This document shows positions 8,642 through 17,452 of a DNA stretch of 64,000 bases, in pieces. Source of the stretch: Pseudomonadota bacterium (lineage in GTDB: Bacteria > Bdellovibrionota > UBA1018 > CAIMNF01); NCBI GenBank assembly GCA_027491115.1, contig JAIXWV010000030.1, forward strand, positions 116,529-180,528, in the 5' to 3' direction. Position numbers and translations under genes: made by a program. Each line of letters begins with the position of its first letter. Positions within the stretch are counted from its first letter, which is position 1. The notes beneath the pieces were generated by a model that saw only the letters and a program-made list of their open reading frames with translations, ran no database searches and had not been told where the DNA came from.

Positions 8642-9862
8642 ATGAAACCGATCACCTTGCCTCTCCTTGCGGCCATTCTGATGACTCCCCTCTCTCGGGC
8701 AGAGGAAGCCTGTAGCCGGGCCGCCATCCACCACCTATTCAAGAACCCGGAAACGATCTCCCAAGCGAGGACCGGGTCTCCCTTCAATCTTGCAGCGCGG
8801 GCTGAGGAAGCCTTCCAGCGGTCCGGGCTCAACGGGCAGGCAGACCTTCTTTCGTGTCAGGCAGGCCGCAGTCTCTGTCTCAAGACAGAAGGCGGAGAGT
8901 GGTCTCTTTTGAGCGAAGAAGGCCCACAAGAGCTCAGCTCGAAAAAGACCGATGACGGGATCGTCTTGAGCCACCTCACCCATCATTACAGTGGAGGCGA
9001 TCCCTGGTACGGAATTGGTGCCTCCAGCTGGACGCGGGAGTTGCGACTCAATCTGAATCTTTCGACATTGAAACTGAAATCCCTCTTCATCGACGGTGCA
9101 AACACAACCTTAGGATTTTCCAAACGCACTCGCGCCGACGGAGCCTGCACGCGGGTGACCGCTGAGCCGATCCGAAAAATAATCCGCGACCGCCTGAAAA
9201 GCGACCTGTTCAAGTCATTGCGGGGCGATCCAACAGCGCTCGGTGGACCCATCGAGGCTAACTTCATGCTCACTCCTTCTGGTTCACTGATGCAAATCAC
9301 CAGACTCGAGCCAGCATCGGGCGAGGTCGAACTCTTGGATCTCGAGTCAGAGGAAATCCGTCGTGTACCCATTGAGTCTTTATCCTCTCTCAAACCGGTG
9401 AATGTCATGGGCATCCTCCGAGACATGAAACGGCTGCGCGGCAAATCCAACCTGACACTTGATGGAATCGCCACACGCCAATTGCGTTGCATCCAAGGAG
9501 CGAATGCCCTGATCAACCCATCAATCGGACCTGGAGATATCCAGTATCGGGGATACACTCGAATTGAAGTTTCAAGAACCTCCACTGGGCCGGGAGCGGA
9601 CCTTGGATACACTCCACTCTCAAAATGGCGGATCAGTTACACGGGATGGACGGGAACTTTCCGCCCTGCCACACTCCCTTTCGGGAAAATGGAATCCATC
9701 GCTGTAGCGGATGAATCAGGAAATGCAAGCTTCATCGCACCTGGACCGAGCGGGATGCGGGCCAGCCCGATCTGGAAAATGGAGGCCCGCACCGCAAATG
9801 AACGCCACGGACTGCCCGCGGATCTCATCGCCTTTGAGGACACGCTTTGCTTCGCTCGCTGA
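8642..9862 (+). CDS. Hypothetical secreted protein (406 aa)
   Basis: I do not recognise this protein. It starts with a clear signal peptide ([20 protein letters not shown], cleavage predicted before EEACS) and has no further membrane helix, so it should be periplasmic or surface-exposed. The mature part contains about six cysteines, several of which could form disulphides. It is one of two plus-strand genes that interrupt an otherwise minus-strand arm and shares a 95-bp divergent region with icmA. Its end overlaps the start of the next gene by 16 bp, so the two are probably co-transcribed. Coding is supported by length, signal peptide and codon pattern only. Confidence 0.75.
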   Translation: MKPITLPLLAAILMTPLSRAEEACSRAAIHHLFKNPETISQARTGSPFNLAARAEEAFQRSGLNGQADLLSCQAGRSLCLKTEGGEWSLLSEEGPQELSSKKTDDGIVLSHLTHHYSGGDPWYGIGASSWTRELRLNLNLSTLKLKSLFIDGANTTLGFSKRTRADGACTRVTAEPIRKIIRDRLKSDLFKSLRGDPTALGGPIEANFMLTPSGSLMQITRLEPASGEVELLDLESEEIRRVPIESLSSLKPVNVMGILRDMKRLRGKSNLTLDGIATRQLRCIQGANALINPSIGPGDIQYRGYTRIEVSRTSTGPGADLGYTPLSKWRISYTGWTGTFRPATLPFGKMESIAVADESGNASFIAPGPSGMRASPIWKMEARTANERHGLPADLIAFEDTLCFAR

Positions 9863-10893
9863 TCCTCTCCGTACTCCTTGTCCTTTCCCCCGTTTTCACA
9901 GGAACACAGGCTTCGGCCTACGACTGGAAAGGCGGAATCGCGACCTGGGTTCTCAAGTCTTCGATCAGCGCCCGCTGCACCAACTTCATCCGCGTGAATC
10001 CGGATCAACGGGGCCGCCTCTCTTCGGTTTGCTCGGACCTTTCCGCCGAGATGGTCGACGCGCTTGATTCGGAAAGGAACGAAGGAACACGCGGCCTACT
10101 GTTTTTCTCCGCAGATATGCGCAGAATCCTCAAGCACCCTCGAACAGCTAGCTTCCTGAAAAAACTTAGAAGCGACCTCGAGGATTACCGGTCCTTATCG
10201 GTACGGAGAAGCGCCTTCCCGCTCTTTCGCTCTTTTGTCGAAGCATACGGATCGGTAGAACTTGCTGCAACCGCTCTAGCCACACTCTTTCAAGACAACG
10301 CCTACAAACCGGCTGATCCAGCCCCCCCCCTCCACCTGATCCTCCTCAGAGAAAAAGCGGGCTCGTGGGGAATCCAACCATCCTTGCTGAATGATTTGGA
10401 CCAAATTCTGCAATGGATCCGGTCCAATGACCCGGAGTCACTCATCTCCGACCTGGACGCGTATCCGGAGTCGGTCGCAGAATCCAAAGCCCACTTCAAC
10501 GAAAAGCTCTATTACTACTACCTACCGCGTGCGCTCACTCGAAAACTGGTCGAGGCGGGAAAAGCTCTAGAACTGAAACGCCCTGGAGATGCCCACCTCG
10601 TTCCGCGAGTGATCCGTGCACTCCCAACTTTGATGTCGATCATCTACAAGCAGGCCCACGGGCGGAACAGCTACGTCAAAACCATCCTGCTTCCCTTGAA
10701 AGCAACCGCACGCCAGAGCCATGATGGTACCCTGGTGGTCGAACCGGGCTGGGAGTACCGATATCGTGACCTCTACATGGCCTACCTCGGTACCCTTGAC
10801 GCTCTCGGACGCAGGGATCCTTACGGATTCGAAAGATTTAGAAAAACCCTCGCCTTGAATCCGGGAGAACTGATCGAAATGATCAGCAAGTGA
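9847..10893 (+). CDS. Hypothetical secreted protein (348 aa)
   Basis: I do not recognise this protein. It begins at a TTG (9847) with a good signal peptide ([19 protein letters not shown], then TQASAYDWKGG) and has no other membrane segment. The mature region is mainly alpha-helical by composition. It overlaps the preceding secreted-protein gene by 16 bp and converges on the acyl-CoA dehydrogenase gene, 19 bp away. A run of nine C residues at 10322-10330 sits inside the frame, encoding part of PAPPLHL, and is a possible slippage or sequencing-error point, although the frame stays open on both sides. Confidence 0.7.
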   Translation: MLRSLILSVLLVLSPVFTGTQASAYDWKGGIATWVLKSSISARCTNFIRVNPDQRGRLSSVCSDLSAEMVDALDSERNEGTRGLLFFSADMRRILKHPRTASFLKKLRSDLEDYRSLSVRRSAFPLFRSFVEAYGSVELAATALATLFQDNAYKPADPAPPLHLILLREKAGSWGIQPSLLNDLDQILQWIRSNDPESLISDLDAYPESVAESKAHFNEKLYYYYLPRALTRKLVEAGKALELKRPGDAHLVPRVIRALPTLMSIIYKQAHGRNSYVKTILLPLKATARQSHDGTLVVEPGWEYRYRDLYMAYLGTLDALGRRDPYGFERFRKTLALNPGELIEMISK

Positions 10894-10912
10894 GTTCGAA
10901 CAGATCAGACGA

Positions 10913-12073
10913 TCAGCGCTTAGACAACTCCTGGGCGGCAATCACGAGCTTCTGGATCTCACTCGTTCCCTCGTAAATCTCGGTGATCTTGGCATCCCGG
11001 AAGTTCCGCTCGACAACGTACTCCTTGGTGTAGCCATAACCGCCGTGAACCTGGATGGCCTTGGTGGTAATCCACATCGCCGCATCAGCCGCGGCCAACT
11101 TGGCCATCGCAGCCTCGCGGGTAAAGGGCAGACCCTGGTCTTTCCGCTGGGCGGCGAACCAGGTCAAAAGGCGTGCACCCTGAAGCCGGGTCGTCATCTC
11201 GGCAATGTAGAACTGGATGGCCTGGAGTTTCGCGATCGGAGCACCGAACTGCTCGCGCTCCATGGCGAACTTCTTCGACGCCTCCACCGCACACATGGCG
11301 ATTCCGAGCGCCTGGGAGGCGATCCCGATCCGACCACCGTCGAGTGTGCCCATGGCGATCTTGAAACCGTCACCCTCTTTACCAAGCATGCAGTCTTCCG
11401 GAACGAAACAATCGTCGAAAAACAAGGAAGCGGTCGAAGATGCCGTGATTCCGAGCTTGTTCTCGAGCTTGTTCACACTGAAACCCTTGCTCTTGGTGTC
11501 GACCACGAAAGCACAGATTCCCTTGTGCTTCAGATCGGGATTGATCGTGGCGAACAGGATGCAATAGTCCGCCTCACGGCCGTTGGTGATCCAGTTCTTC
11601 GAACCGTTGATCTTGTAACCACCGGGCACCTTTTCGGCACGACACTTGAGCCCGGCGGGATCGGACCCGTGACCCGGCTCGGAGAGCGCGAAGCAACCGA
11701 GCTTCTGACCCGAAGCCAAGGGTTTCAAGAAGCGGTCCTTCTGGGAATCGTTTCCATACGCATCGATCGGATAACACACGAGCGAATTGTTGACCGACAT
11801 GATGACCCCGCTCGACGCACACGCGGCGGAAATCGCTTCCATGGCCATCGCATAATCGACGGATGAGAGTCCGGCACCGTTCCACTGCTCCGGCACCATC
11901 ATCCCCATGAGACCCATCTCGGCCATTTGCTTCACGATCTCGACCGGAAACTCACCGGTCTCGTCATGATGGGCGGCCTTGGGAGCGACCACCTCGTTCG
12001 CAAACTGATGGATCGAGTCCATCAGCATTTTTTGGGAATCATCAAGTCCGGGCCAGGATTTCGAATAGTCCAT
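10913..12073 (-). CDS. Acyl-CoA dehydrogenase
   Basis: This is an FAD-dependent acyl-CoA dehydrogenase catalysing alpha,beta-dehydrogenation of an acyl-CoA thioester, with electrons passed to electron-transfer flavoprotein. The 386-residue length fits the family. Visible signatures are CFALSEPGHGSDPAGL (flavin/substrate region), NGSKNWITNG, the ACAD motif VHGGYGYTKEYVVERNFRDA and the C-terminal IYEGTSEIQKLVI, whose Glu is the usual catalytic base of short-chain enzymes. It is the last gene of a group that also encodes enoyl-CoA hydratase and 3-hydroxyacyl-CoA dehydrogenase, so butyryl-CoA is a likely substrate; chain length cannot be fixed from sequence alone. Confidence 0.92.
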   Translation of the reverse strand: MDYSKSWPGLDDSQKMLMDSIHQFANEVVAPKAAHHDETGEFPVEIVKQMAEMGLMGMMVPEQWNGAGLSSVDYAMAMEAISAACASSGVIMSVNNSLVCYPIDAYGNDSQKDRFLKPLASGQKLGCFALSEPGHGSDPAGLKCRAEKVPGGYKINGSKNWITNGREADYCILFATINPDLKHKGICAFVVDTKSKGFSVNKLENKLGITASSTASLFFDDCFVPEDCMLGKEGDGFKIAMGTLDGGRIGIASQALGIAMCAVEASKKFAMEREQFGAPIAKLQAIQFYIAEMTTRLQGARLLTWFAAQRKDQGLPFTREAAMAKLAAADAAMWITTKAIQVHGGYGYTKEYVVERNFRDAKITEIYEGTSEIQKLVIAAQELSKR

Positions 12074-12115
12074 AATCTTTCCTTTCGGGTGATCAAATCA
12101 CACAGGACGGTGTTT

Positions 12116-12901
12116 TCAAAGTCCCTCGAAACGGGCTGTCCGCTTTTCAGAAAAAGCAACCATGCCTTCCTTCTGATCAGGCGTCCCGAACAGGGACGAA
12201 AAACGCTGGATCTCGGCATCCACCTTGGGATGGACGCCGGCGGTCTCCTCGAACTCGTTCATCAAGGACTTGGCAGCCGAAACAGCGCTCAAGGAATTGC
12301 GGGCGATCCGCGCCGCCTGCTTACGGACCTCCTCGAAGAAACCGTCCTGGGGAAGCACCTTCCGGATCAAACCGAGCTGGACGGCCTCCGCGGCACCGAT
12401 CCGGTCGCCGCCGAACACCAGCTCCTTGGCGCGCGCCAGCCCCAAGGCGCGGGCCAGGCGGATGGTTCCCCCGAACCCAGGAATCACCCCGAGGCTCACC
12501 TCAGGTAGCCCGAACTGGGCTTTTTCGGAGGCAAGAATGAAGTCACAAGCAAGGGCCAGTTCGGTCCCTCCACCCAAAGCGAAACCCTGGACTGCGGCGA
12601 TGGTGACCTTCGGCATCGACTCGAGTAAGAGACACACGGAGTGTCCGAGCCTTGAAAACTGTGCCGCATCCGAACGCCCCATAGTTTGCATCTCGCGGAT
12701 GTCGGCCCCTGCCACGAAAGCTTTCTCACCGGCTCCTCGCAAGACGATCACGCGAACTGAAGCATCCGAAGCGAGTTGTTCGAGTTTGTTCTTCAATCCG
12801 AGCAGAACCCCCACATTGAGGGCGTTCAACGCCTCAGGTCGATCAATCACCAATTCCACAACGCCCGACTCGAGCCGGTTCAATTGAATCAAATCACTCA
12901 T
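12116..12901 (-). CDS. Enoyl-CoA hydratase (crotonase family)
   Basis: This crotonase-fold enzyme would hydrate an enoyl-CoA to the 3-hydroxyacyl-CoA. The 261-residue length is typical. The oxyanion-hole segment AGADIREM, the GFALGGGTELALACD motif carrying the first catalytic Glu, and LPEVSLGVIPGFGGT carrying the second Glu are all intact, which favours a true hydratase over an isomerase or other crotonase. It overlaps the 3-hydroxyacyl-CoA dehydrogenase gene by 8 bp and is followed, after 42 bp, by the acyl-CoA dehydrogenase, so the three form a beta-oxidation unit. Confidence 0.92.
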   Translation of the reverse strand: MSDLIQLNRLESGVVELVIDRPEALNALNVGVLLGLKNKLEQLASDASVRVIVLRGAGEKAFVAGADIREMQTMGRSDAAQFSRLGHSVCLLLESMPKVTIAAVQGFALGGGTELALACDFILASEKAQFGLPEVSLGVIPGFGGTIRLARALGLARAKELVFGGDRIGAAEAVQLGLIRKVLPQDGFFEEVRKQAARIARNSLSAVSAAKSLMNEFEETAGVHPKVDAEIQRFSSLFGTPDQKEGMVAFSEKRTARFEGL

Positions 12902-13760
12902 ACTTGTAAAATCCCCTTCCCGATTTCTTACCGAGCCATCCGGCCGTCACATACTGACGGAGGAGCGGGCAAGGGCGGTACTTGGTGTCTCCGAGCCCAT
13001 CGTGCAGCACTTCCATAATCGCTAGACAGGTGTCGAGCCCGATGAAGTCGGCCAGGGTGAGCGGACCCATCGGCTGGTTGGTGCCCAGCTTCATCGCTGT
13101 ATCTATGTCCTCAACACTGGCAATTCCTTCATAGAGCGCATAAACCGCCTCATTGATCATGGGCATGAGAATCCGGTTCACCGCGAAGCCGGGCATGTCC
13201 CGGGCCTCGACAAAAGTCTTGCCCATTTTTTCGGCAGTAACACGAATGGCCTGGAAGGTCGTGTCCGCGGTCTGGATTCCACGAATGCCCTCCACCAGTT
13301 TCATCACGGGCACAGGATTCATGAAGTGCATTCCAGCGAAACACTCCGGACGCCGGGTCGCGGCGGCGAGCTCGGTGATGCTGATCGATGAGGTGTTCGA
13401 AGCGAACAAAGCGCCGGGCTTGGCGACACGGTCCACTTCTCCCCAGATCTTTTTCTTGAGATCCACATTCTCCGAAACTGCTTCGATGATCAGATCACAA
13501 CCGGCGAGGTCCGAAAGATTCCCGACTGCCTTGAGATTCGACATCACCGAATCGGCCTGGGCCGCGGTCATCTTTTGCTTCTCCACCAGCTTGGCAAGCT
13601 GGGCGCCGATCCGGGAAACTCCGCGCTGGGCGGCTTCCAGGTTGACATCCGCCATACACACCGAGAATCCGGACTGGGCGGCGGTCTGAGCGATCCCCTG
13701 CCCCATCTGGCCTGCTCCGATCACTGCCACACATTGAATTTCCATGCGATCCTCCTTCAT
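12894..13760 (-). CDS. 3-hydroxybutyryl-CoA / 3-hydroxyacyl-CoA dehydrogenase
   Basis: This NAD(P)-dependent enzyme oxidises 3-hydroxyacyl-CoA to 3-ketoacyl-CoA. The 288-residue protein has the N-terminal Rossmann motif VIGAGQMGQGIAQTAAQSG, the catalytic HFMNPVPVMKLVE segment with the conserved His, and the C-terminal domain with LGTNQPMGPLTLADFIGLD. Its size matches the stand-alone short-chain (Hbd/PaaH) type rather than the fused FadB type. It begins immediately after the mnmE stop codon and overlaps the hydratase, so it appears to be transcribed from the rpmH-yidC-mnmE unit. No thiolase is encoded in this window. Confidence 0.93.
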   Translation of the reverse strand: MKEDRMEIQCVAVIGAGQMGQGIAQTAAQSGFSVCMADVNLEAAQRGVSRIGAQLAKLVEKQKMTAAQADSVMSNLKAVGNLSDLAGCDLIIEAVSENVDLKKKIWGEVDRVAKPGALFASNTSSISITELAAATRRPECFAGMHFMNPVPVMKLVEGIRGIQTADTTFQAIRVTAEKMGKTFVEARDMPGFAVNRILMPMINEAVYALYEGIASVEDIDTAMKLGTNQPMGPLTLADFIGLDTCLAIMEVLHDGLGDTKYRPCPLLRQYVTAGWLGKKSGRGFYKYE

Positions 13761-15197
13761 TCATTTACCGATACAAAAGTCTGAAAAAATCTTGCCCAGG
13801 ATGTCGTCAGGAAGTGTTTCCCCGATCAAGGGCCCCAGTTCGCCCATACCGTGACGGACGTCCGTGGCGAACAGTACCAAATCCGATGCGTCCCGGGCAC
13901 GGTCGAGACAACGGATCGCCCCTTCCACCGCGCGGACATGTTCGATGCGGGTCAACACCACTTCCTCACGACCACGACCGATCTTGCGGATCGCAGCCGA
14001 GGCGAGAGCATCCGCCACTAGAGCCACACCCTCATGGTTCACACTCGAAATCCAATGCCCTTCCACTCCGAACCGGCCACGGATTTCATCCGAGAGGCGC
14101 TCGTGCTCGGCGGGGGTCATCAGGTCGGATTTGGAGAGGACAAAAAGGCATTCCTTCGATTTCAGGTCAATCCGCGACAGATAGGGCAGCAAATTCTCCC
14201 AGCCGGGCTCCGCCCCGTCGATGACGACCACGAGCAGATCGGACTCGACCGCGGACTTCAAGGTGCGCTCCATACCGATCGCCTCGATGCGATCCGCACC
14301 GGCACGGAGTCCGGCGGTGTCTGACAAACGGAGGGTCACCGTCTTCCCGGCAGAACGGAGGTTTAAGCGCTCACGGACCACATCCCGTGTGGTTCCGGCG
14401 AGATGGGATACGATCGAGCGGTCCTCCCCCAGCAGTGAGTTGAAAAAGGAACTTTTACCGGCATTCGGCAACCCGAAAATAGTGACGGGAACGCCCTCCG
14501 CAAGTCGACTGCCCCGGTCGAAGCTTCCGACCAGTTCGGTGAGCATCTCCTTCAACGAACCGAGGCGCTCTTTCAATCGTGGCAGAGAAACCTCGTCCAC
14601 ATCCTGGTCGGCAAAATCGATCCCGAGCTCGGAGAGCACACACAACTGCATCAGACTGTCCCGGATCCCGGCTACCAGACGGTGTTGACTCCCGGATAGT
14701 TTTTCAAGTGCGAGTTCGAGTGCGAAGTCGTTCTCGGCAGCCACCAATTCCCGGACCGCCTCGGCCTGAGACAAGGACATCTTTCCGTTCTTCACGGCAC
14801 GAAACGAAAACTCGCCCGGCAGTGCCAACCGTGCCCCGAGTGCGAAAACCGCATCCAGGACCCGCTCCATGATCCGCGGACTTCCGTGAACGGCAATTTC
14901 TAACGAATCCTCACCCGTATAGGACCTCGGTCCGAAAAAAGGGGTGACCACCGCCTCGTCCAATACCTGTCCGGAGTCCTGCCTGAGTCTGGAAAATAGG
15001 GCTTTCCTGTCATCCTCGGGCCTCAAAACTCGGCCGGTCAACGCCGCTCCGATCCGGAAGGCCTCCGATCCGGACACCCTCAAGACACCGATCGCCCCTC
15101 CGGGAGGGGTGCAAGGTGCCGCAATCGTCCTCTCGGAAAGGTAACCGGACGGATCGGCCTGGGTCGGATCAGAAGCTGCTGGCCATGTTGGCTGCAT
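13761..15197 (-). CDS. mnmE: tRNA modification GTPase MnmE (TrmE)
   Basis: MnmE works with MnmG in U34 tRNA modification. The 478-residue protein has the N-terminal tetrahydrofolate-binding domain starting around TIAAPCTPPGGAIGVLRVSG, a helical domain, an inserted G domain with GLPNAGKSSFFNSL (G1), DTAGLR (G3) and SKSD (G4, in place of NKxD), and the diagnostic C-terminal CIGK. The only usable start, ATG at 15197, lies 29 bp inside the end of yidC, so the two are tightly coupled. In many related genomes a jag/khpB gene lies between yidC and mnmE; it is absent here. Confidence 0.96.
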   Translation of the reverse strand: MQPTWPAASDPTQADPSGYLSERTIAAPCTPPGGAIGVLRVSGSEAFRIGAALTGRVLRPEDDRKALFSRLRQDSGQVLDEAVVTPFFGPRSYTGEDSLEIAVHGSPRIMERVLDAVFALGARLALPGEFSFRAVKNGKMSLSQAEAVRELVAAENDFALELALEKLSGSQHRLVAGIRDSLMQLCVLSELGIDFADQDVDEVSLPRLKERLGSLKEMLTELVGSFDRGSRLAEGVPVTIFGLPNAGKSSFFNSLLGEDRSIVSHLAGTTRDVVRERLNLRSAGKTVTLRLSDTAGLRAGADRIEAIGMERTLKSAVESDLLVVVIDGAEPGWENLLPYLSRIDLKSKECLFVLSKSDLMTPAEHERLSDEIRGRFGVEGHWISSVNHEGVALVADALASAAIRKIGRGREEVVLTRIEHVRAVEGAIRCLDRARDASDLVLFATDVRHGMGELGPLIGETLPDDILGKIFSDFCIGK

Positions 15198-16587
15198 GTC
15201 CCGGAACTCCCAACTTCTTGTTCAGGTACTGCTGTTGAGCCACGCTGAAAACCGCGTTGACCAGCATGTAGACACACAAACCGGCAGGAGTCGTCAACAT
15301 GAAGGCTCCGAAAATCAGCGGCATGAAGGTCATCATTTTCTGCTGGGCCGGATCCATACCGGGTGACGGCGGGGTCAGCTTCTGCTGGATGAACATCACG
15401 ATGGACATCAGAACAGGTGTAATCCAAAGCGGATCCTTAGCAGAAAGGTCATGGATCCAGAGTGCGAAAGGCGCACGATACAGTTCTTCGGCCGAGTCCA
15501 ACACTGAATAAAGTGCGAAGAAAATCGGCATCTGGAGCAACATCGGAAGACAGCCAGCCATCGGATTGTATCCCGAGGTCTTCATCAACTGCATCATTTC
15601 CACGTTGAGGCGGGCCTTGTCGTCCTTGTACTTCTCCTGAAGCGCCTTCATCTTGGGCTGGAATTCAGCCATCTTCCTCATGCCCTTCATGCTCTTGACC
15701 ACGAGCGGGAAAGTGAGGAGCTTCACGATCAACGTGAGAATGATGATGGCCCAACCGTAGTTACCGGTGAATTTGTAGATGAACTTGAGCAACCACAGGA
15801 TCGGATACGCGATCATGGTAAAAAACCCAAGATTGAGTGTCGTATCGAGGCTCTTGTCGATTCCCCGCAAAACATCCAGCCGCTTCGGGGCGAACGCCAC
15901 CTTGAATCGTGCACTCAATTCCTGATTCTTCACCGGAATATGGAGAGAAGACTGGGCGGTCCAGTTATCGGCTGGCTTCACTTCCAGTTTCTCGCCAGAA
16001 ATTCCCTCCGGGAAAACGGCCAGAACAAAATAGTGGCTCCCGGCGCCGAACCACTTCACAGGGGTCTTCACCTCGTAAGAGCTGATCTTCTCGTCGAGAG
16101 TCTCTCGTGCAATCTCGCCATCCGTGTAATGGAGCATTTCTTGGCGGGCTCGTTCATGTTCGTCCTTGAGTCCACGACTGGCAAGGTTCACAAACGCCCA
16201 CTCAGGCGCCTTTTCCTTGAACTTCAGCCTCACATCGATGACGAGAGTCTCTCCCTCGACGCGGTAAATCCGGCGGTAATCCACCTTCGCATCCGAATGG
16301 AACCACTCGTAAGACCCGTCGGGAAGCGCTGAAAGTTTTTGTGCTTTCTGGGTCATCAAATATGCGAAGTCCTGTCCCGAAAAGCTCATTCCCAGGAATG
16401 CATTGCTCGAATCGGTGACCGTCGAGAGATCGATTCCAGATGGCTCATTCAAATTCCAGGAGCGAATCCAGCCGGAGCCTTCGTCGAGAACTACTTTGGA
16501 ACCCGGGAGCATGAGGTTCTGAACATCCGCGCGAGCAGTGAATCCGGACAGAGCGATCATGAATAGGACTAGTAAAGTGGTTTTCAT
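15169..16587 (-). CDS. yidC: Membrane protein insertase YidC
   Basis: YidC inserts and folds inner-membrane proteins with or without Sec. The 472-residue protein has a periplasmic P1-type beta domain of about 210 residues, then the conserved core with five helices starting near [20 protein letters not shown], including the cytoplasmic hairpin [16 protein letters not shown] and the hydrophilic-groove region. The N-terminus ([20 protein letters not shown] then DVQ) looks more like a cleavable signal peptide than the uncleaved first helix of E. coli YidC. It overlaps yidD by 4 bp and mnmE by 29 bp. Confidence 0.96.
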   Translation of the reverse strand: MKTTLLVLFMIALSGFTARADVQNLMLPGSKVVLDEGSGWIRSWNLNEPSGIDLSTVTDSSNAFLGMSFSGQDFAYLMTQKAQKLSALPDGSYEWFHSDAKVDYRRIYRVEGETLVIDVRLKFKEKAPEWAFVNLASRGLKDEHERARQEMLHYTDGEIARETLDEKISSYEVKTPVKWFGAGSHYFVLAVFPEGISGEKLEVKPADNWTAQSSLHIPVKNQELSARFKVAFAPKRLDVLRGIDKSLDTTLNLGFFTMIAYPILWLLKFIYKFTGNYGWAIIILTLIVKLLTFPLVVKSMKGMRKMAEFQPKMKALQEKYKDDKARLNVEMMQLMKTSGYNPMAGCLPMLLQMPIFFALYSVLDSAEELYRAPFALWIHDLSAKDPLWITPVLMSIVMFIQQKLTPPSPGMDPAQQKMMTFMPLIFGAFMLTTPAGLCVYMLVNAVFSVAQQQYLNKKLGVPGHAANMASSF

Positions 16588-16814
16588 ACGGGATCATAGC
16601 CTCCTGATTTGGAAAAGGGATGACAACGACAGATCCGGAGAAGGGACTTCCATCCGCCTCTCAGGAGTCCGTGCTTGCGCAAGGCCTCTTCGCTGTATTC
16701 GGAACATGTGGGGTAGAACTTACATCCGGAATAGGGATTTCCGCCAAGGAATTTGGAAAAAGAATGCAATAGAGGAGACAGCACTCTGCGATAGAGCTCA
16801 AAAAGGATTCGCAT
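16584..16814 (-). CDS. yidD: Membrane protein insertion efficiency factor YidD
   Basis: YidD is a small basic amphipathic protein that assists YidC-dependent insertion. The 76-residue protein shows the family pattern: RVLSPLL at the start, then [16 protein letters not shown] with its conserved cysteines, and [17 protein letters not shown] at the C-terminus. It overlaps rnpA by 17 bp and yidC by 4 bp, the usual rpmH-rnpA-yidD-yidC order. Confidence 0.95.
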   Translation of the reverse strand: MRILFELYRRVLSPLLHSFSKFLGGNPYSGCKFYPTCSEYSEEALRKHGLLRGGWKSLLRICRCHPFSKSGGYDPV

Positions 16815-17136
16815 GCGACCACGTCGTATCGAGCTGGCTTCTCAAGATCCGCGCCGTCTTGTGGCCTACCCGAACTCCGGCCGGCACCACGATATTGTAA
16901 TCCGCAAGCGGAAGCTTCGCGCGATGCAGGCGAAAGCTCTCGCGAATCTGCCGCTTGAGCCGGTTTCTTTGAACGCTGTTCACGCGGGCTTTAACGGTAA
17001 TGCCAAGCCTCGCCCCGGAGCCGACTCCGGAAAGCCGAAAAAGAGTACACACGCCGAGGCGCTTCATCTCGCTACCTTGGAAAAACTTCAGGTATTCAGA
17101 GCGGAAGCGGACCCGTGCGGTTTTGGGAAAATCCAT
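16798..17136 (-). CDS. rnpA: Ribonuclease P protein component
   Basis: RnpA is the basic protein cofactor of RNase P, which removes 5' leaders from tRNA precursors. The 112-residue protein has the RNR signature as [19 protein letters not shown] (about residues 53-71) and an N-terminal segment starting [13 protein letters not shown] that corresponds to the family's first strand and helix. It begins 18 bp after rpmH and ends overlapping yidD. The catalytic RNA gene was not seen in this window. Confidence 0.94.
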   Translation of the reverse strand: MDFPKTARVRFRSEYLKFFQGSEMKRLGVCTLFRLSGVGSGARLGITVKARVNSVQRNRLKRQIRESFRLHRAKLPLADYNIVVPAGVRVGHKTARILRSQLDTTWSHANPF

Positions 17137-17154
17137 CCGTGCTCGGCTTCAGAA

Positions 17155-17304
17155 TCACTTCGAAGCGACGGTCGGAACCAGGCGCTTGCGGCCCTTCGCA
17201 CGGCGCTTGTTGAGGACTTTCTGTCCGTTAGCCGTAGCCATACGGGAGCGGAAACCGTGGGTCTTCGTTCTCTTTTTACGGGAAGGTTGGTAAGTGCGTT
17301 TCAT
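17155..17304 (-). CDS. rpmH: 50S ribosomal protein L34
   Basis: L34 is a 49-residue basic ribosomal protein. The translation starts [19 protein letters not shown], which matches the family nearly perfectly, and continues [20 protein letters not shown] before the stop codon. It is the first gene of the minus-strand unit rpmH-rnpA-yidD-yidC-mnmE, divergent from dnaA, as is standard near bacterial origins. Confidence 0.97.
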   Translation of the reverse strand: MKRTYQPSRKKRTKTHGFRSRMATANGQKVLNKRRAKGRKRLVPTVASK

Positions 17305-17341
17305 ACTTCAGATTCCTTTGGCCAAAATTTGTTGAGCGTCA

Positions 17342-17370
17342 GTTGTACAGAAGCGACCGCGACTTGTCAA
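17342..17370 (-). promoter_or_regulatory. Putative sigma-70 promoter of the rpmH operon
   Basis: On the minus strand a perfect -35 TTGACA (17365-17370) is followed after 17 bp by a -10 candidate TACAAC (17342-17347), about 38 bp upstream of the rpmH ATG. The -35 box is ideal, the -10 box matches four of six positions, and the position is right for rpmH. A DnaA-box-like sequence lies next to it at 17376-17384. Confidence 0.55.
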
Positions 17371-17375
17371 CCAAG

Positions 17376-17384
17376 CTATCCACC
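17376..17384 (+). promoter_or_regulatory. DnaA-box-like 9-mer upstream of dnaA
   Basis: CTATCCACC lies in the 148-bp divergent region between rpmH and dnaA. It resembles the 9-mers repeated in the putative oriC (TTnTCCACC) and differs from the E. coli consensus TTATCCACA at two positions. It could allow DnaA to regulate its own gene, but a single imperfect box is weak evidence. I could not identify a convincing dnaA promoter in this region. Confidence 0.35.
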
Positions 17385-17452
17385 AGGCCATTGTCAGGGG
17401 GCGGAGTTCATGTTAACCCTCCTCCTCTCCCGATTTTCACAGGAATTACTCG

